Assembly: GCA_037576215.1 (NCBI GenBank)
Contig: JBANDB010000007.1
Coordinates: forward strand, 775,001 to 839,000
Direction of reading: 5' to 3'
Length of the DNA: 64,000 bases
From: Armillaria gallica
Lineage: Eukaryota; Basidiomycota; Agaricomycetes; Agaricales; Physalacriaceae
A program made the translations under genes and the position numbers. Shown piece after piece: positions 24,526 through 37,588 of this stretch. The notes below the pieces were generated by a model. The model was not told the DNA's origin. It did no database searches and saw only the letters and a list, made by a program, of their open reading frames with translations. Numbering within the stretch: the stretch's first letter is position 1; every line of letters begins with the position of its first letter.

Positions 24526-27441
24526 TCCAACAATTCATTACTATATTGGTGCACTGACAAAGCTTTCTTGTCACAGCAGTCACACTGACCCTTCCTGGGC
24601 ATGGTTCTCACATCTGGATAATACTCGAGCTAGTATTAGAATACTTAATATTTTTGAGTCAATTAAATATAACCAATGAAGATTGAGTGAAGAAATTCTG
24701 AATTCGTGTGTGACATCACACCACCTTGTTGGTCACATCACAATGCTGAAATCAGTGAAATCATATGCCACATTCTTGATTTTGTGTCTCAGTCACACTT
24801 GGGGGAGCAAGTGGTGCATTGATGCTCAAACTCATGGCAAAGGCTTTGCTCGCTGGTCAGCAAACTGTTTAATTTCATTCATACCACTTTATGGGTGTTT
24901 GTGCTTATAGGCTATCAACTCATTACACTGCCTGCAGTTCATCAAATAGGACTACAGAACTTATATACAGTTCAAATGTACAAAATCCGACATTCTGGTG
25001 ACAAAATGGCAAATAACACAGGTCTTTTGGTATATAAAGTACTAAAAACTACACACATGTATTGTAAATAGCCAAAATACTATATCCAGTTAATTTCTGA
25101 GGCCTCAGAGCGTGTTGTTCAAGCAGAGGATGCATACCGAGTGCTCATTCCACTCACTCGATCACCTGGACCATAAATCCACAAAGTGATCAAGTGGCTG
25201 TGTGCCTTCTTTTTTCTTTCTTTGACCACCACCTTGCCTTGCCTCAATGCTTGCCTAGCACACAAACAGTGCTTTATTGATGTAAAAATTGTCAGTTTCA
25301 TTTATTTCTTCTACTTCTAACATTGTTTTAGGTCTTTCCAGCGCATCTGGCGGTCCTAGGAACCCCTGATTGCATGTGTTCAACCCCCACCAGCTGTGTA
25401 AGTCCTCGAATGAGGCAGCACCATATGTTTCCCCTGATGACGACTGTGACAGCATCTCCACCATCGATGACAATGACGAAGGTCACCATTTCCCTGCCAT
25501 GACCATGACGACGACTCCCATTTCAATTGCGACCTACCTGGTACCCCCATATCATTATTGGGGTCAATTGCTGCCACACAAGGCTTCTACACACTAAAAC
25601 AGTGTGTAATACACTCTTGGATACAATATCGGCCACCATCTCTATGCGGGAGGGCCCACGAAATGCACAACCAAGGATGCCAACACCGAGTGCCACAAGG
25701 ACAAGGACAGATGTGGGGGGTTTCTGCTGTGAGGCAGGGCCCTGGCATTGTCTTTGGGAGGCCTGATATTGAAGGAGAGGAGAAACAGACAGGGTAGGAG
25801 GGCAGGAGAGGATGAGTGGGATGGCGAGACAAAGGTCAGGACACTGATGGTGAACGGTGATGTTGATGACTATGCCCTTTTAGTCATTGAAGGAAGATAA
25901 GAAGGCATCATGAATGCGACAAGAATGACAATCATACAATGATTCACCTGCCTGCCACTGCTCACCCCACTGAAAACCAACATCAGCCTGCCCTGTTCCC
26001 CCCAAGCAATGCAGCAACCCTGGAGTCATGTATCCCCCTATTCTTTAGGTGGGGAAACACAAATATAGTCTGTGTCAGGCTCTCCAATGTCCCGGTCACT
26101 GGGGGTTGCTACTCTATTCCCATCTCTACCCCTTCTGCCCCATTCCCATCCCTACAGCTTTGCAACCACCACCAGGACCTCACCAGCCCCATTTTCAACA
26201 TTGGGGAATCCAGTGGTGATGTCTATTTTCCCCTCTAACGTTGCCTTTACCATGAAAATGGCACCAACACCTTCCTGCCCCTCTTCCCCATCTCACCAAT
26301 GCACAACGACTCTGCAACTGCCTGCATAGATGCAGTGGATTCCGCTGCCCCTAACAACACTGCATGCACTGCCTGTCATCCATCTGTGCGCCCACCATGC
26401 TAATTGCACGGATTTTTATTATTATTATTTTGTATTTATTTATTGCACGATAATATATCTATCTTGGTTTCTTGAAACTACTTGGCCCTTGATTATCTCG
26501 ATGGAGGATTTTCAGTAATGCACAGAGTTCTGATGGGAACATTTGCCTGATTGCAATGAAGAGATTGAGGCAGGTAGTGCCTGCCCATTACCTTCCGTAC
26601 TTCTGGCGAGTGTTTCTTGGCATTCTCACATATCCCAACTGCTTATACACCACAAGACTTTGTTATTCTAGCAAAACAATGTATCTTTCACTATTAATAT
26701 TAAAGGATATACATCTATACTCCATGTCATATTGGCATGATCCTGTCCACTGACCTCAATGCTCAAACTTGGAGCATATAACACACTTGAAGGAGATGGT
26801 GATGGCACTGGACAGCAGTCTTCATGGTGGATGCATAGTCTGCTTCATAGGTAAGCTATTCTTTTCTGAACTGAATGAATAGAATGCTCACCATGCTTTG
26901 CTACCCCAGTGATATGGCAATGCTTCCCTCGACATATCCTAACATTGAGTGGCCACACGGTGCTGTCTTCCTTCAGTTCCTTGACGAATACAGAACCACT
27001 ATGGAGCCATCTCGATTGTACTAGTATCTCAACTAGGGTCAGTCATCAGATGGAAGACAAGACAACTGTAATACTAATTGTGACTCTTTTAACAGCTCCA
27101 TATCCCTTCCTGACTATTAATTGCACTTGCAACCCTGATCACTTGAGAAGAATTATACTTTGAGAAGACAGCGGAGCCATCTTAGCCCTACTCTTCAACT
27201 TGTGAGCAAACACTGCATGAAATCTATAAATGGAGACTTACTATGCAGTTTAGCAGCGCTGTACTGATGTTTTAAAACAATGGTAAGGCTTTTTTGTGAA
27301 GTGATTACTCGTGTAATGAAGTCGCTGACTTGCTACTAGGAAGGAACTGAAGGACCACTTTGCTGTCCCTGTAGAATTTGTACTTGCATGCAGCTTCTCC
27401 AACTTTCAGACAGCTAAGATCCCATACTAACTCAGGAACTT
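24526..27441. other. AT-rich accessory sequence, no gene recognised
   Basis: The sequence is CpG-poor with short unrelated open segments. 25370-26330 is Pro/Ser/Thr-rich in several frames and has low complexity, probably the remains of a repetitive or disordered coding region. 26556-26753 has a short Leu/Tyr-rich frame without a recognisable domain. Confidence 0.5.
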
Positions 27442-27843
27442 TGTTAGACCCAATGTCCTAACAAGAGTAAGCAATGGCTGTATTGCTTTCGTACAATCAC
27501 CGATGAGTCTTGAGGAGTTAGAATGTCAAGACTAAGTCTTTAGCACTTAGCTGGAATGAGTGTGTTTTGGTATGAATAAACTTTAGCTCAAAGCTAGGGA
27601 ATATACAGCTTTGAGTATACTACTTATATACTAAGTGAAGGTCCTAATAATAAGTCGACTGTGTTAGAAAGTGACAAACAAAGTACATGGCAACTGAGAA
27701 CAAAGTACACGTCAACCGAGTGTGACTGTACTGTGATATGAAGACTTCCGTGGAGTTGTGGATCTACTGATAAGATAAGATAAGCACTGAAGATAAGATA
27801 AGATAAGAGGCACTTAGGTAAAGAAAGTGAATAAATCGTAACA
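27442..27843 (-). repeat. 3' LTR of the gypsy element (402 bp)
   Basis: It begins TGTTAGACCC and ends ATCGTAACA on the plus strand, so in element orientation it runs TGTTACGATT...GGGTCTAACA with short inverted ends. It contains GATAA pentamer runs (27773-27806). The plus-strand sequence from 27442 to about 27713 matches 35685-35955. Confidence 0.88.
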
Positions 27844-27878
27844 TTACCCCCTCATTAAGGCAGGCGTCCTGACTGCCG

Positions 27879-30800
27879 TTAAGGTATGCTCTTCGGTTCA
27901 AAAGGTGATTTTGAAGGGTAGTCATTTCTGCCGAATAAGTCAAAGAGTTCCCATAACTCGTCGTAATTTCTGAGTTTTCTGCCTGTTCTTGGATCTGTGT
28001 AAAATTCCCAGAGCTCTTTGTTTGTGTTCACCATTCTTTCATGTTCGGCGAGGTACTCATTGATGAGTTCCTCGGCGTCTATGTCGTTTTCCCATACCCA
28101 GCTGTTTGATTCTGGTCTGTAGCCTTTCCACTTGACAAAGTAATCTGTAGTTCAACGTGACGCTTCTCCGATTTTTTCTCGGACTCTGCATTCTCTGCTG
28201 TCGAGGACTTTTTCAATTTCGTAGTGTTCTTCTCCGTCGATGAGATCTGGTGGCGGTGGAGGCGGCTGTTCTTGGTTGGGGAATGTGGGTAGTGTGTAAG
28301 GAGTGAGGAGTGATTCGTTGAACGTCAGATGAATGCGCCAGTTCATTGGGAGTTTCAGAGTGTATGCTGATGCTCCTTTCTTTGCGACGATGAGAAATGG
28401 ACCTGTGTGTTTGTCGTCAAGTTTTTTCTTTGGTCGTGGGAGGCTTAGGTTGGTCGTGTCAAGCCACACCTTGTCTCCCACTTGGTACTCGATCACAGGT
28501 CATTTCCTTTTATTGTACTGGGCTTTCATTTGGTCGGCGGCTTTTTCTAGAGCTCGTTTGGCTTCTTCATGGATTTTCTGTATTTCTGAAACGAAGGTGG
28601 TGGACACAGGCATCCAGAATGGTGCTTGGGGTTTGGCGCCAGGAAGGATGTTAGTGTTATAGCCATAGTTAACCTCAAAGGGGCTTTTACCGGTGGCAGA
28701 GTGTATGCAGTTGTTATGAGTGAAGGCCGCAAGGGGTAGCCATTCAACCCAGTCGTCTTGGAGATGGTTGACAAATATTCGGAGGTATTTTTCAACCTCT
28801 TGGTTAACTTGTTCTGTTTGGCCATCTGTCTGGGGGTGATAGGCGGTGGATGTGTTTGCCTTGATTTGTAACAAGTCATAGAGGTCTTTCATGAACTTGG
28901 AGACAAACACAGTGCCTCGGTCAGAGATGACTACCTGGGGCATTCCGTGCTTGGCATAAACTTTGTCTCATAGAATTTTGGCCCACCCTTCTGATGACAG
29001 CTCCGTGGTACATGCTATTGGTATGATTTCCTTGGAGAATTGGTTAACAATCATTAAGATAGCGTCTTGACTGTTGCACCTAGGTAAACCAGTGACCATG
29101 TCAACAGAGATGTGTGTCCAAGGTCAGGAGGGAATGGTGTTCGGATGAAGCGGCGCTGCCTTTGCTTGAGTGCTTGACTTCGTTCATTGGCACATTTTGC
29201 AAGCATGGACATAATTCTCTGTCCTTCTTCATCTTGGTCCACCAGTATTCTCGTAATACAAGTTCTTTGGTCTTCTCAATGCCAGGATGTCCCTGTTATG
29301 GCCAAACCTGGGGAGAACAAACAAGTGCAAACACAGGCTGTATCGCGTTCATACAGTCACCAGTGTGGCAGCAATATGTAAGTTCTGAGAGGGGTACGAT
29401 CAGACAGCTAGCATTGAAGGTAAGAGTTAAGAGTTCGGTATGATTAAATGTAGCTCAAAGCTGGAGTACATGGCTGAGAGATATGCTACTTATATACTGT
29501 TTGCGGTTCTAAATATATATATGTGTCAAACTGTCGTTTGTGGCATGGAAGCGTCTTGGATACCATGCGGTATGTCAAGTCATGGAAGTTGTTTGGTTTA
29601 TGCGTGTATGCTGAGGTGCCGAGGTGCCAAGATAAGATAAGATAAGTGAAAAATGAATAAATTGTAACAGTCCTGCCGTGATATGGTCGTGAGATGCTGC
29701 GATAATTTCCCCTCACAATGCATGATCTTGGGGAATATAGATATGGTGATCGTAATAGATCAAACTGTCATCTAGCTTCATCCCTTGATCATGGTTGAGG
29801 GACACAGAGACGTTCTTGTCCCATCAGTGGTGGTCGAGCGTGGCTTGCTTGATTTTGGTGTGAACTTCCTCAATTGTCAGCATGACCAATGCCTGGAAGT
29901 GTTCTGGTTTGAGGATGATAACTTCATTGTTGTCCTCCTTCCCTTGCTCATGATCTGCTCTGCGACTAAATAAGTCGGCTTTCTTGTTCGATGCTCCTGG
30001 TTTGTGGTGGAGAGAGAAGTGGTACTCCACCAGTTCTGTTACCCAATGGGCTTGACGGCGGTTCAGTTTCTGGGGTTTTCGGAAATACTGGAGATTCTGA
30101 TGATCTGTCCAGATCTCAAAATCCTGAGCTGCTCCCATTAGGTAGTGTCTACACTTGTTGAGTGCAAGCATAATTGCGAGCAGTTCTTTGTCATAAATTT
30201 CGTAATTTCGTTCTGTAACTGTGAGGGACTTGGACAGAAAGGTGACTGGGCGCCATTTTCCATCCTGTTCCTGTGACAATACAGCACCTATTGCTCCTTC
30301 ACTGGCATCCACCTCGACGCGGAACTTGCCATTCTCTGTGGGTATTGCCAATACCACTTCTTCGGCCAGCAGTCTCTTCAACTCTTCAAACGCATCCTGC
30401 TGCACTTTTCCCCATTTCCATAGGTCATTTCCTGTCAGCTGCATCATAGGCTTGATGACCTTGCTGTATCCTCTAATGAAACACCTGTAGAAATTGGTGA
30501 AGCCTAAGAACGATTGCAACTGCTGTTTCTTGGCTGGCACGGGCCACTCTGCTATTCCTGCGATCTTGACTGGATCCATACAAATGCTGCCCTCGCTGAT
30601 GATGACTCCAAGGTACTCCATCTCTAGGGTCTCGAACTCGCATTTCTCCGCTTTAAGGAATAGCTTGTTCTTTCATAGGACCTTTAAGACTTCACGTGTG
30701 ATGCGCCAATGCTCTTCCTTGGTTTTTGACATGATTAGAATATCATCAAGGTAGACTGTAATGGCGCCTGACATGATGAGATCTTTGAAGATGTTGTTCA

Positions 30801-32286
30801 TCATCCATTGAAAGGTGGCCAGTGAATTGGTGAGGCCAAAGAACATAACCATGGGTTTGAATAACCCTTGATTAGTTCTGAACACTGCCTTCCATTTGTC
30901 ACCACTCTTGATGCGGACGTTGTTGTAACCCCATCAAACATCAAGCTTGGAGAAGTACTTGGCGCCCCATAGTTTATCCATTAGCTCTGAGATGAGAGGA
31001 AGCAGGTATCGATTTTTGATCGTCATCTCGTTGAGCTTACGATAATCTTGCACAGGTCGTAGCTTACCATCCTTCTTTTTGATGAAGAAGAATGGTGAAG
31101 CCATAGGTGACTTCAATGGTCGGATTCGTCCACTTGAGAGGTTCTCGTCTAGGAATTTGTCGAGCTCTACTTGTTCATTGCAGTTGAGAGGGTAGACTTT
31201 ACAATCAAGGTTGGCGTTAGCGTTAGGAGTGAGTTCGATGGCATGGTCCCATGTCTTTGGTTCAGGGAGTTCATCAAAATTGTCTTTCTCAAATAAGTCG
31301 GCGAAGTCCCTACACCATTCTGGAACCATTTCTTTGAATGTTTTGGCCTTCTTCCCTTCACTAGCCTTGGCGGCGAGGTCATTTGCATGATGAGCGCATA
31401 TGAGGATAGCTTGTGTAAAGTCTATCATGAGAATGGTTTCTCCCTCCTCCAGTTCCTTGTCCCACTTGTCATTGGGGTCTGCATCAGGTAACACAAATGG
31501 AGGCTTTTGGCATTGACACCGGGCAAATGTTAATCCTCCCAACTTCCAATTAATGATTGGATTGTGTCGGTTTAGCCAGTCATGGCCAAGGAATATTTGT
31601 CTGTCATCCAGTTCTGTTATGGCTAAATCTATCCGCTCTGTGTGGTCCCCGATTGTGAGATGAAGTTCAGCATATTGGGTGATTGATCCTCCTTGATTGC
31701 GAGTTCCGTCAGCATTGTAAACTGGAATGGGTGCTGCAGTGGCATGAGTCGGGATATTGTGCTTTTTGACAAAGGCCTGGTCAATGGTGCTGCTGGTGCA
31801 TCCGCTGTCTACCAATGCAGTTGTCGCAATCTTGGTGTCTTTTCCTATGATCCCAATCTGGACGTCGATGGTCAAGTCCTTGCCCTTCCCGCTTAATGTG
31901 CTGATGTATCGTTTTGATTCTCATAGTTCTTCGAGCCACCAAAGCGCATCTATCCACATCGCCTTCCGCATTCCCTCAATCATGCTGTCAACAACTTCTT
32001 CTGCTTGCACCTTATGAATCCAATTCTTTAGGATTGCCTTCGCCTCCGACTCTGTCTTTGCTTGCACAATTCCGTGCAGAGTCCATTCAGCTCCAAATGG
32101 TTTAAGCCATTCATGCGGGACCTTCTCAGCCTTTGCGTCGACCCGTGAGGGCTCGACTACTGTTGGTGAGGTCACCGCAATTTCTATAGTGGGCATTAAG
32201 TTAGCCTTCATGTTCATCATGAAGCTGGTGTTGTCGTCTTGGTCCGGGACCTCAGACATTTCTACCTTATGCCCCCTTTTTACCAC
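27879..32286 (-). pseudogene. Gypsy pol: protease, reverse transcriptase, RNase H, integrase, chromodomain
   Basis: Protease has the active-site motif ALVDSGCTSS (near 31810). Reverse transcriptase begins around LKSPMASPFFFIKKKDGKLR, and its catalytic box is VYLDDILIMS (near 30770). RNase H shows EVDASEGA, YDKELLA and EIWTDHQN. Integrase shows HDHITAGHPG...EYW before the solo LTR, VISDRGTVFVS and STAYHPQTDGQTEQ, followed by a chromodomain (YFVKWKGYRPESNSW near 28100) and a stop at 27879. TGA codons on the minus strand at 31921, 30934, 30673, 29824, 28968, 28500 and 28152 (lowest coordinate of each) lie inside otherwise continuous frames at positions where Arg is expected. A frameshift near 29130 and the insertion at 29294-29669 also break integrase. 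It would reverse-transcribe and integrate the element; this copy cannot. Confidence 0.92.
29294..29669 (-). mobile_element. Solo LTR of a related gypsy family nested in integrase
   Basis: This 376-bp sequence starts TGTTATGGCC and ends ATTGTAACA on the plus strand. It resembles the host element's LTR at the ends, in the GATAA repeats and in a central TAGCTCAAAGCT...CTACTTATATACT block, but is clearly a different family. The flanks are GTCCC (29289-29293) and GTCCT (29670-29674), a 5-bp duplication with one difference or a 4-bp GTCC. Removing it restores the integrase sequence AGHPGIEKTKEL, which supports clean insertion and later LTR-LTR recombination. Confidence 0.82.
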
Positions 32287-33080
32287 CTGGGCGCTAGCAG
32301 CTTCCTGTCCCGTGGCTTTCTGGTTGGTCGTGGAACAGGAGGTGCATTTCTCAAGGGTGCCATCTCATAAAGAGACAGCAGGTTGGGCTGACACCATTGA
32401 GTGACAGTTGCCTTCACCTGTTTCCTTCGAGCCTGTGCCACTTGTGGATAGGTCCCTTGTTTCATTCGGCATTCCCCCTTTGTCAAGTCACCCTTTGTCA
32501 TGACAGGCATTTGCAACTAGTCGGGGGCCCTTACTTGACTCCGATTTGTCCTCGATCTTCTGGGTGTCCTTGGTTGGTTCCAAAGCCCCCCACGCCTCAG
32601 GGGATTTACACTTTGGCAACCATACGGTAATCTCTTTTACCAGAGGAGGTTTTGCTGGAGCTATTCCCTCGAAACTCCCTGCGAGGCAGGGACTCCATAG
32701 AGCCATTTCGTCAGGGGGGGCGAGACACTCCAATGGAGCCACTTGTTCCCCTGTTCCATCCGGTCATTTGTTCGTCACTGCATGCACTCCTCTGGAGCCA
32801 CTCAACTGGTGCAACACCATTATGATGGGTATTGCTATGGTGGGCGACTTGCCGTTTGCTTTCGCCTGTAATAGGTTACTTGTCAAACGTTTAGCCAGTA
32901 GTTTGACGACTACCACTAAATCCTGGGATCCTGGGTGATTCTTGCTTAGTTCCTGGTCTGATTGCGAGATCGTGGGTATATTCGAATGTGTGATAGATAC
33001 TACAGATATGTAAGTACATTGGTCAAGCGTGATTTGCATACCAGCTGAAACTAAGTCCTTGGCCGAGTAAGTTGAATCAT

Positions 33081-34556
33081 TTACTTCTCGGCATCCTCTT
33101 TTTCCTCCTTGATGCTTGCCAATACCGGTTCTTCAACCGTTGGATGATTATCCCAATAAGTATTGAGCCAATGTAGTGCCTCCGCTCTGGTTTTCGGCAT
33201 GGTGGGGCAATCACGTTTAAAGTGACCGAGCTTTCTGCATCGGTAACACTTTGTTGTTGCGGTTGCTGCACTGATATCCATGGGTGTACCTTGTCCTCCG
33301 TAAGTGGTTCCTGATACTGTCTTCTGTGTTGGAACACTTGTCGATGCTACTCCTTTTGGTACTGTCCCTTTTGGCATTGGTACCGATTGTCCTGTGCTTT
33401 CTGCCTGTTTGAGATGCCAGTTATAGTCAATCCGGAGTAGACGAGCCTTCCAGTCGTTGTAGAGGATTGGTAGATTGCCATCAGCCATGTATATAGTATT
33501 TTTACTGGTTTCACGGGCGGCTCGTTTGATCTGTGCAACCATTACTTGTTCGTTGCTGCGTACCCCTGAATAATGGGCAAGCTCCTTGAACTCCTGGAAG
33601 AACTTGTCGCCGTTTTTGAAGTTCACTTGTCTGAGCTTTTCCCAAGTGGTGCGTCTAATCTGCTTGTCAGCATCCTTCCAAAACCTTGCCCTGAGAACAC
33701 TTTCGAATTTGTTGTAGGGGGGGTATAACTGTTCTCCATCTGGCACTTTTCCTATGATCCTGGCCTGTAATTCCCACCACCTCTGTGCTTCGCCTGCAAG
33801 TCGTGAGACGCAGAAGATTACTTTGTGAGGGGGGTAGCGGAAGTGTCGGTTGAACAGGTCAAAGTGTAATTCGCACTTTTGGAAGAAGCAGGAGATGTCG
33901 TTAGAATCTCCGTGGAAATTGTTGACCTCTTTCAAGATCTTTGGTTTGAACTCGTCATAAGGGGCGACATTTCCGGCAGTGAGTACCCACGGCGCTGGAG
34001 GAGTGGGTGCTTTTGGGGGTGCTGGATGACGTGGTAGTGTCCATCGCTGAGGTGCAGCAGGAGGTTGTGGTGGCTGAGCAGGTTGCCCGCCTCCACCTCC
34101 CTGTGAAGAGCCTGCACCTGCAAATGGTTTATAGCCACTTGGGAATGTTCCGGGTGGTTTGTGTCTCCTGACATAGGAGAAGGCGGTGACTGGTGCTTGG
34201 GTAGGTGGTACTGGTGGTGAGTCTGGCATTGGCATCTGGATGTCAGCTTCGGCTACAATGTCTTCATAGGGAGCAAATTCTTCCATCGGCGCATTTCTAT
34301 GGACCTCATTGAACAGGAGGCGAGCGTTCCACTCTGCCTCGTACTGTAGAATGTCATCTGCTGGGAGTCCTCATTGTTTCTTCATAAAAAAGTCGTTTCC
34401 GGCTTGGGTTTCCCCCCAAGCCAGAATAAAAGGTAACTTGTAAGCATAATAATTATATAGCTCACGATACTCAGCTTGCTTCAATTCATCTGGGATAGCA
34501 ACGCTGAGATCTGTAGCTGTTTTTTGGTAAAAGTGGATGGTGTCAGAGAGTGTCAT
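33081..34556 (-). pseudogene. Gypsy gag polyprotein with CCHC zinc knuckle
   Basis: The main frame (34286-33081, 401 residues) has a Pro/Gly-rich N-terminal part, a capsid-like core (FHGDSNDISCFFQKCELHFD, then RWWELQAR) and a zinc knuckle CYRCRKLGHFKRDC near 33245, ending at a natural TAA. The same frame continues upstream to 34556 (DTIHFYQKTATDLSVAIPDE...) past a TGA at 34371-34373 that fits CGA to TGA. Further upstream to about 35450 an open, Pro/Ser-rich sequence probably holds the gag N-terminus in shifted frames. The gag protein would form the particle that packages element RNA. Confidence 0.88.
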
Positions 34557-35684
34557 TGGTGGGAGAGCCTGGGTTTCTTGGTGTGACTGTCAGCTCGGGG
34601 GATGGCTCAGGAGTTTTGAGTGCTCCGTCAGGGTAGGGAGTCGTATCTGGGAAGGGCATGGCCAGTCAGGGATGCTCGTAGAGGGTGCCCTCGCTGCTTG
34701 TCTCATCGGTGATATACTCATATTGCGACTCAGGGGGCACGAGTAACTCTGGTGGAGGCCGTGGCTCTGATCTAAGCTGTTGTTCGATTCGTTCCCAACA
34801 TCTTCAGTGATGTTGGGGTCAAAGTGGTGGATGCTGCTCTGTGTCGGTGGGCCAGTAGTTGCTCACAGGGGAGAAGGTTGAGGTGCTGGCGATGGGTTCC
34901 TTGATTGTTCGTACAGGCTCGAGTGGGTACTCATGGGTCTGGACGGGTTGATCCCAGACCGGGGGAGCTCCCCAGTGCTGTGTGTAGATTGAGGTCAGGG
35001 GAGGGGTTCTGTGCTCAGGTGAGCCGTTGCGAGGGGCTGGGAAATAGGCGCTATATGGAATTGTGATGTTGTCCTAGAACTCACTTGGGCTAACTGGGGC
35101 TGAGGGTGCTGAAGGATTGGCATCCCAAGTATGTTCACGGGTGGGAGGGGCGGTGACTCATATGTCGTAACCCACATTGAATCCCCTGCCATTCTCTCGG
35201 TAACAGGCGTACTCGCTGGGTGAGGGAGATCGAGGGGCATATGGGAGATTCTTGGCAGAAGTGGTGGGGGAGATGACGATGATAGGCGTGCGCCTTCTGG
35301 GAGGGGTAGGAGACCTTCTCTCTGAGATGACGGGAGAAATCGACTCAGGAACATTCTCCTCCGACCCTGTGACTCTAGTGAAGTCGTCGATCGAGATCGG
35401 TTGGCATGGTATGGGTGCGACGATTCTGGGTGGTTGCTGCTCAAGCGGGATGCCATAGTATGGGTCTACAAGGTCGGTGCTGGCTGGGGAGTTTGTAGGG
35501 ACTGTGGGGGCAGGATGCTCAATTCTTCACAGCAGTCTGTATCGAAACCTGATGGCGAGAATGAGCGCTATGGAAAGTAAGGTGGCACTTGGGATTTCTA
35601 ATGATATAGCAATGATTTGGGTGTCGTCATTTTCCATGAGGTGTTCCGGGTAAGGGAACGGTTAGGGTATAGCTTTGAGCTAAT

Positions 35685-35955
35685 TGTTAGACCCGATGTC
35701 CTAACAAGAGTAAGCAATGGCTGTATTGCTTTTGTACAATCACTGATGAGTCTTGAGGAGTTAGAATGTCAAGACTAAGTCTTTAGCACTTAGCTGGAAT
35801 GAGTGTGTTTCGGTATGAATAAACTTTAGCTCAAAACTAGGGAATATACAGCTTTGAGTATACTACTTATATACTAAGTGAAGGTCCTAATAATAAGTCG
35901 ACCATGTTAGAAAGTGACAAACAAAGTACATGGCGACCAAGAACAAAGTACACAT
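35685..35955 (-). repeat. 5' LTR of the gypsy element, truncated
   Basis: It starts TGTTAGACCC like the 3' LTR and matches it for about 270 bp, then diverges at about 35953-35955 (ACAAAGTACAC). The missing 130 bp would be the outer end of the 5' LTR, so promoter sequence is lost. The motif CAGGAACTT occurs just outside both ends of the element (27434 and about 35964), which might be a trace of the target site. Confidence 0.8.
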
Positions 35956-37588
35956 ACAACAACAGGAACTTAGCAGGAACTTGGGGTGGCACTGAGTGCA
36001 TGTGTGTGTGCAATAACAATTGCTGACAAAACATACCAGGGGACTTGATCACAGAAGACAACTTTATTGAATAATTATTGGGGTGCAGTAAATATCCCTC
36101 TCTCTTGCAGTTGTTATAGCCATTAACATACATCACTAACAGCTGTTATATCTGTGCATTTGTGGGCTTAACAGGCGAATAATTACTTTACTTATTGCTA
36201 GTAATTTACACATTTGAAGTGGAGCTTGAAATTTGGTCCACCCTAATTGGGCAATAAGCAGTGCCCCCCTCACTTGTGTGTATTGCAACACAACATCATG
36301 TTGGCATTTTGTTGCATTTTCCACTGCCTAATAGTACCTTTTTCCCTCCCTCCCTGGCTGGTGCTGCCCTTGTTCATATTTCACTCTCCTTGGCTTGCTT
36401 GCTTTGCTTCCTCTCTCTCCTTCCTCCTTTCTTTTGCTTTAGCTTTTGCTTTGATGCCCTCTCTAGGATAGGCTAGGCTGTCCTCCATAGTATTTCCCAT
36501 TGTAGATCATGCACAGCAGATGACTGTTGGAAGGGTATGTGTCAGAGTGTCTATCTCTCAATGAAGTAGTACTCATGTGTTTTTTCTGTAGACAGAACAA
36601 GAGATTGAGCTGCAGGTTGCAAAAGACCTTGACTGTATGTGCAAAGTGGTTCAACTTCTGTCCTGCAGTGGCATGGACCGATAACTGGCTCGAGGAGGCT
36701 GTCCCAAAGCACAGCATGGTGAATTGGAATCTAGGTATGTCTGCCCTGTCTTATCTGCTACATTGCCTGCTAACCCTTGTCAGTTGCCCGATATGTTGCC
36801 AATGACTTCAACACTGTACAATGTGAAGCATGATGCATTCAACTGCACCTCAACCACCTTGACTGCTTTTCATGGACGGTGGCAGAAGATGTGTGCCTAG
36901 ACTTAGTGGCAGTGATGTATAGACAGAGCTGGGTATGGCAAGTGCAATGCTAGGGAGGCCTGATTTCATCATTGATGGGTGCCATTGTCTAATGTGTGTA
37001 CATTCATTTCTACTTTATTCAGATGGTGAATATCTGTTTGTTGCAGTATCCCTTGTCATAAGCACCCACACAATGCCTTTATAATTAAGTTGCATGGCGT
37101 GGAGCTTCACAACGAGTGAAGCGACATGGGGATTCATCTACTGCTGGCCATTGGGAATGTCTGGTGTTAGATTATGCTTATCGTAACTTGGTATGTTGCA
37201 TAGGTTTTTCTTTGCTTGTATACTGCATGTACATTTATGTAGTGCTGAGATATCATATGAATAATATTACTGTATAATGTACAATGTGCTAGTGTGTCTG
37301 CTGTCAGCTGTTAACTATCTCCATTGATGTCCAAGTTGATATGTTCCAATGGCTCAATGTTCATCTCTGTCCTTTGTCCTGGACTTCCATTCTCACTCTT
37401 GCGTTGCTTTCAACCAGTTGTCTTGTGTAATACCTTTAACAGTTTAGCTATGCTTTGCCTAGCTTCAGGATACTCAGCAAGAAAGACATCCTCATCACGA
37501 CCAAGTCTATCAGAGAAGGTCAAGATTAGTCACCAAGGCCACATTGAACTCAGATTGGTACAAACCATTGAAATTCTAAGGCAATGAG
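35956..37588. other. AT-rich sequence, no gene recognised
   Basis: Short open segments only. 36527-36800 shows exon-like pieces separated by GTATGT and CTGTAG signals (for example around 36590 and 36735) without a recognisable family. Probably fragments of a decayed gene or transposon. Confidence 0.45.

Larger units (their letters stand above)
27442..35955 (-). mobile_element. Ty3/gypsy chromovirus-type LTR retrotransposon, near full length
   Basis: In element orientation (right to left) it has a partial 5' LTR (35955-35685), gag, protease, reverse transcriptase, RNase H, integrase, chromodomain and a complete 3' LTR (27843-27442). Its 5' LTR has lost about the first 130 bp relative to the 3' LTR. 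The two LTRs are highly similar over the shared 270 bp, mostly differing by C/T or G/A changes. Pol ends 35 bp before the 3' LTR, as expected. It is inactivated by at least eight in-frame TGA codons, a frameshift in integrase near 29130 and an inserted solo LTR. Confidence 0.92.

Noticed and set aside
27879..34373. Classical Neurospora-type RIP (CpA to TpA)
   Set aside because: The stops are explained by CpG transitions; no excess of CpA-derived TAA or TAG codons is evident in these frames.
34590..34592. Additional CGA-to-TGA stop in gag
   Set aside because: The neighbouring sequence reads better in another frame, so this TGA may never have been in the coding frame; not counted.
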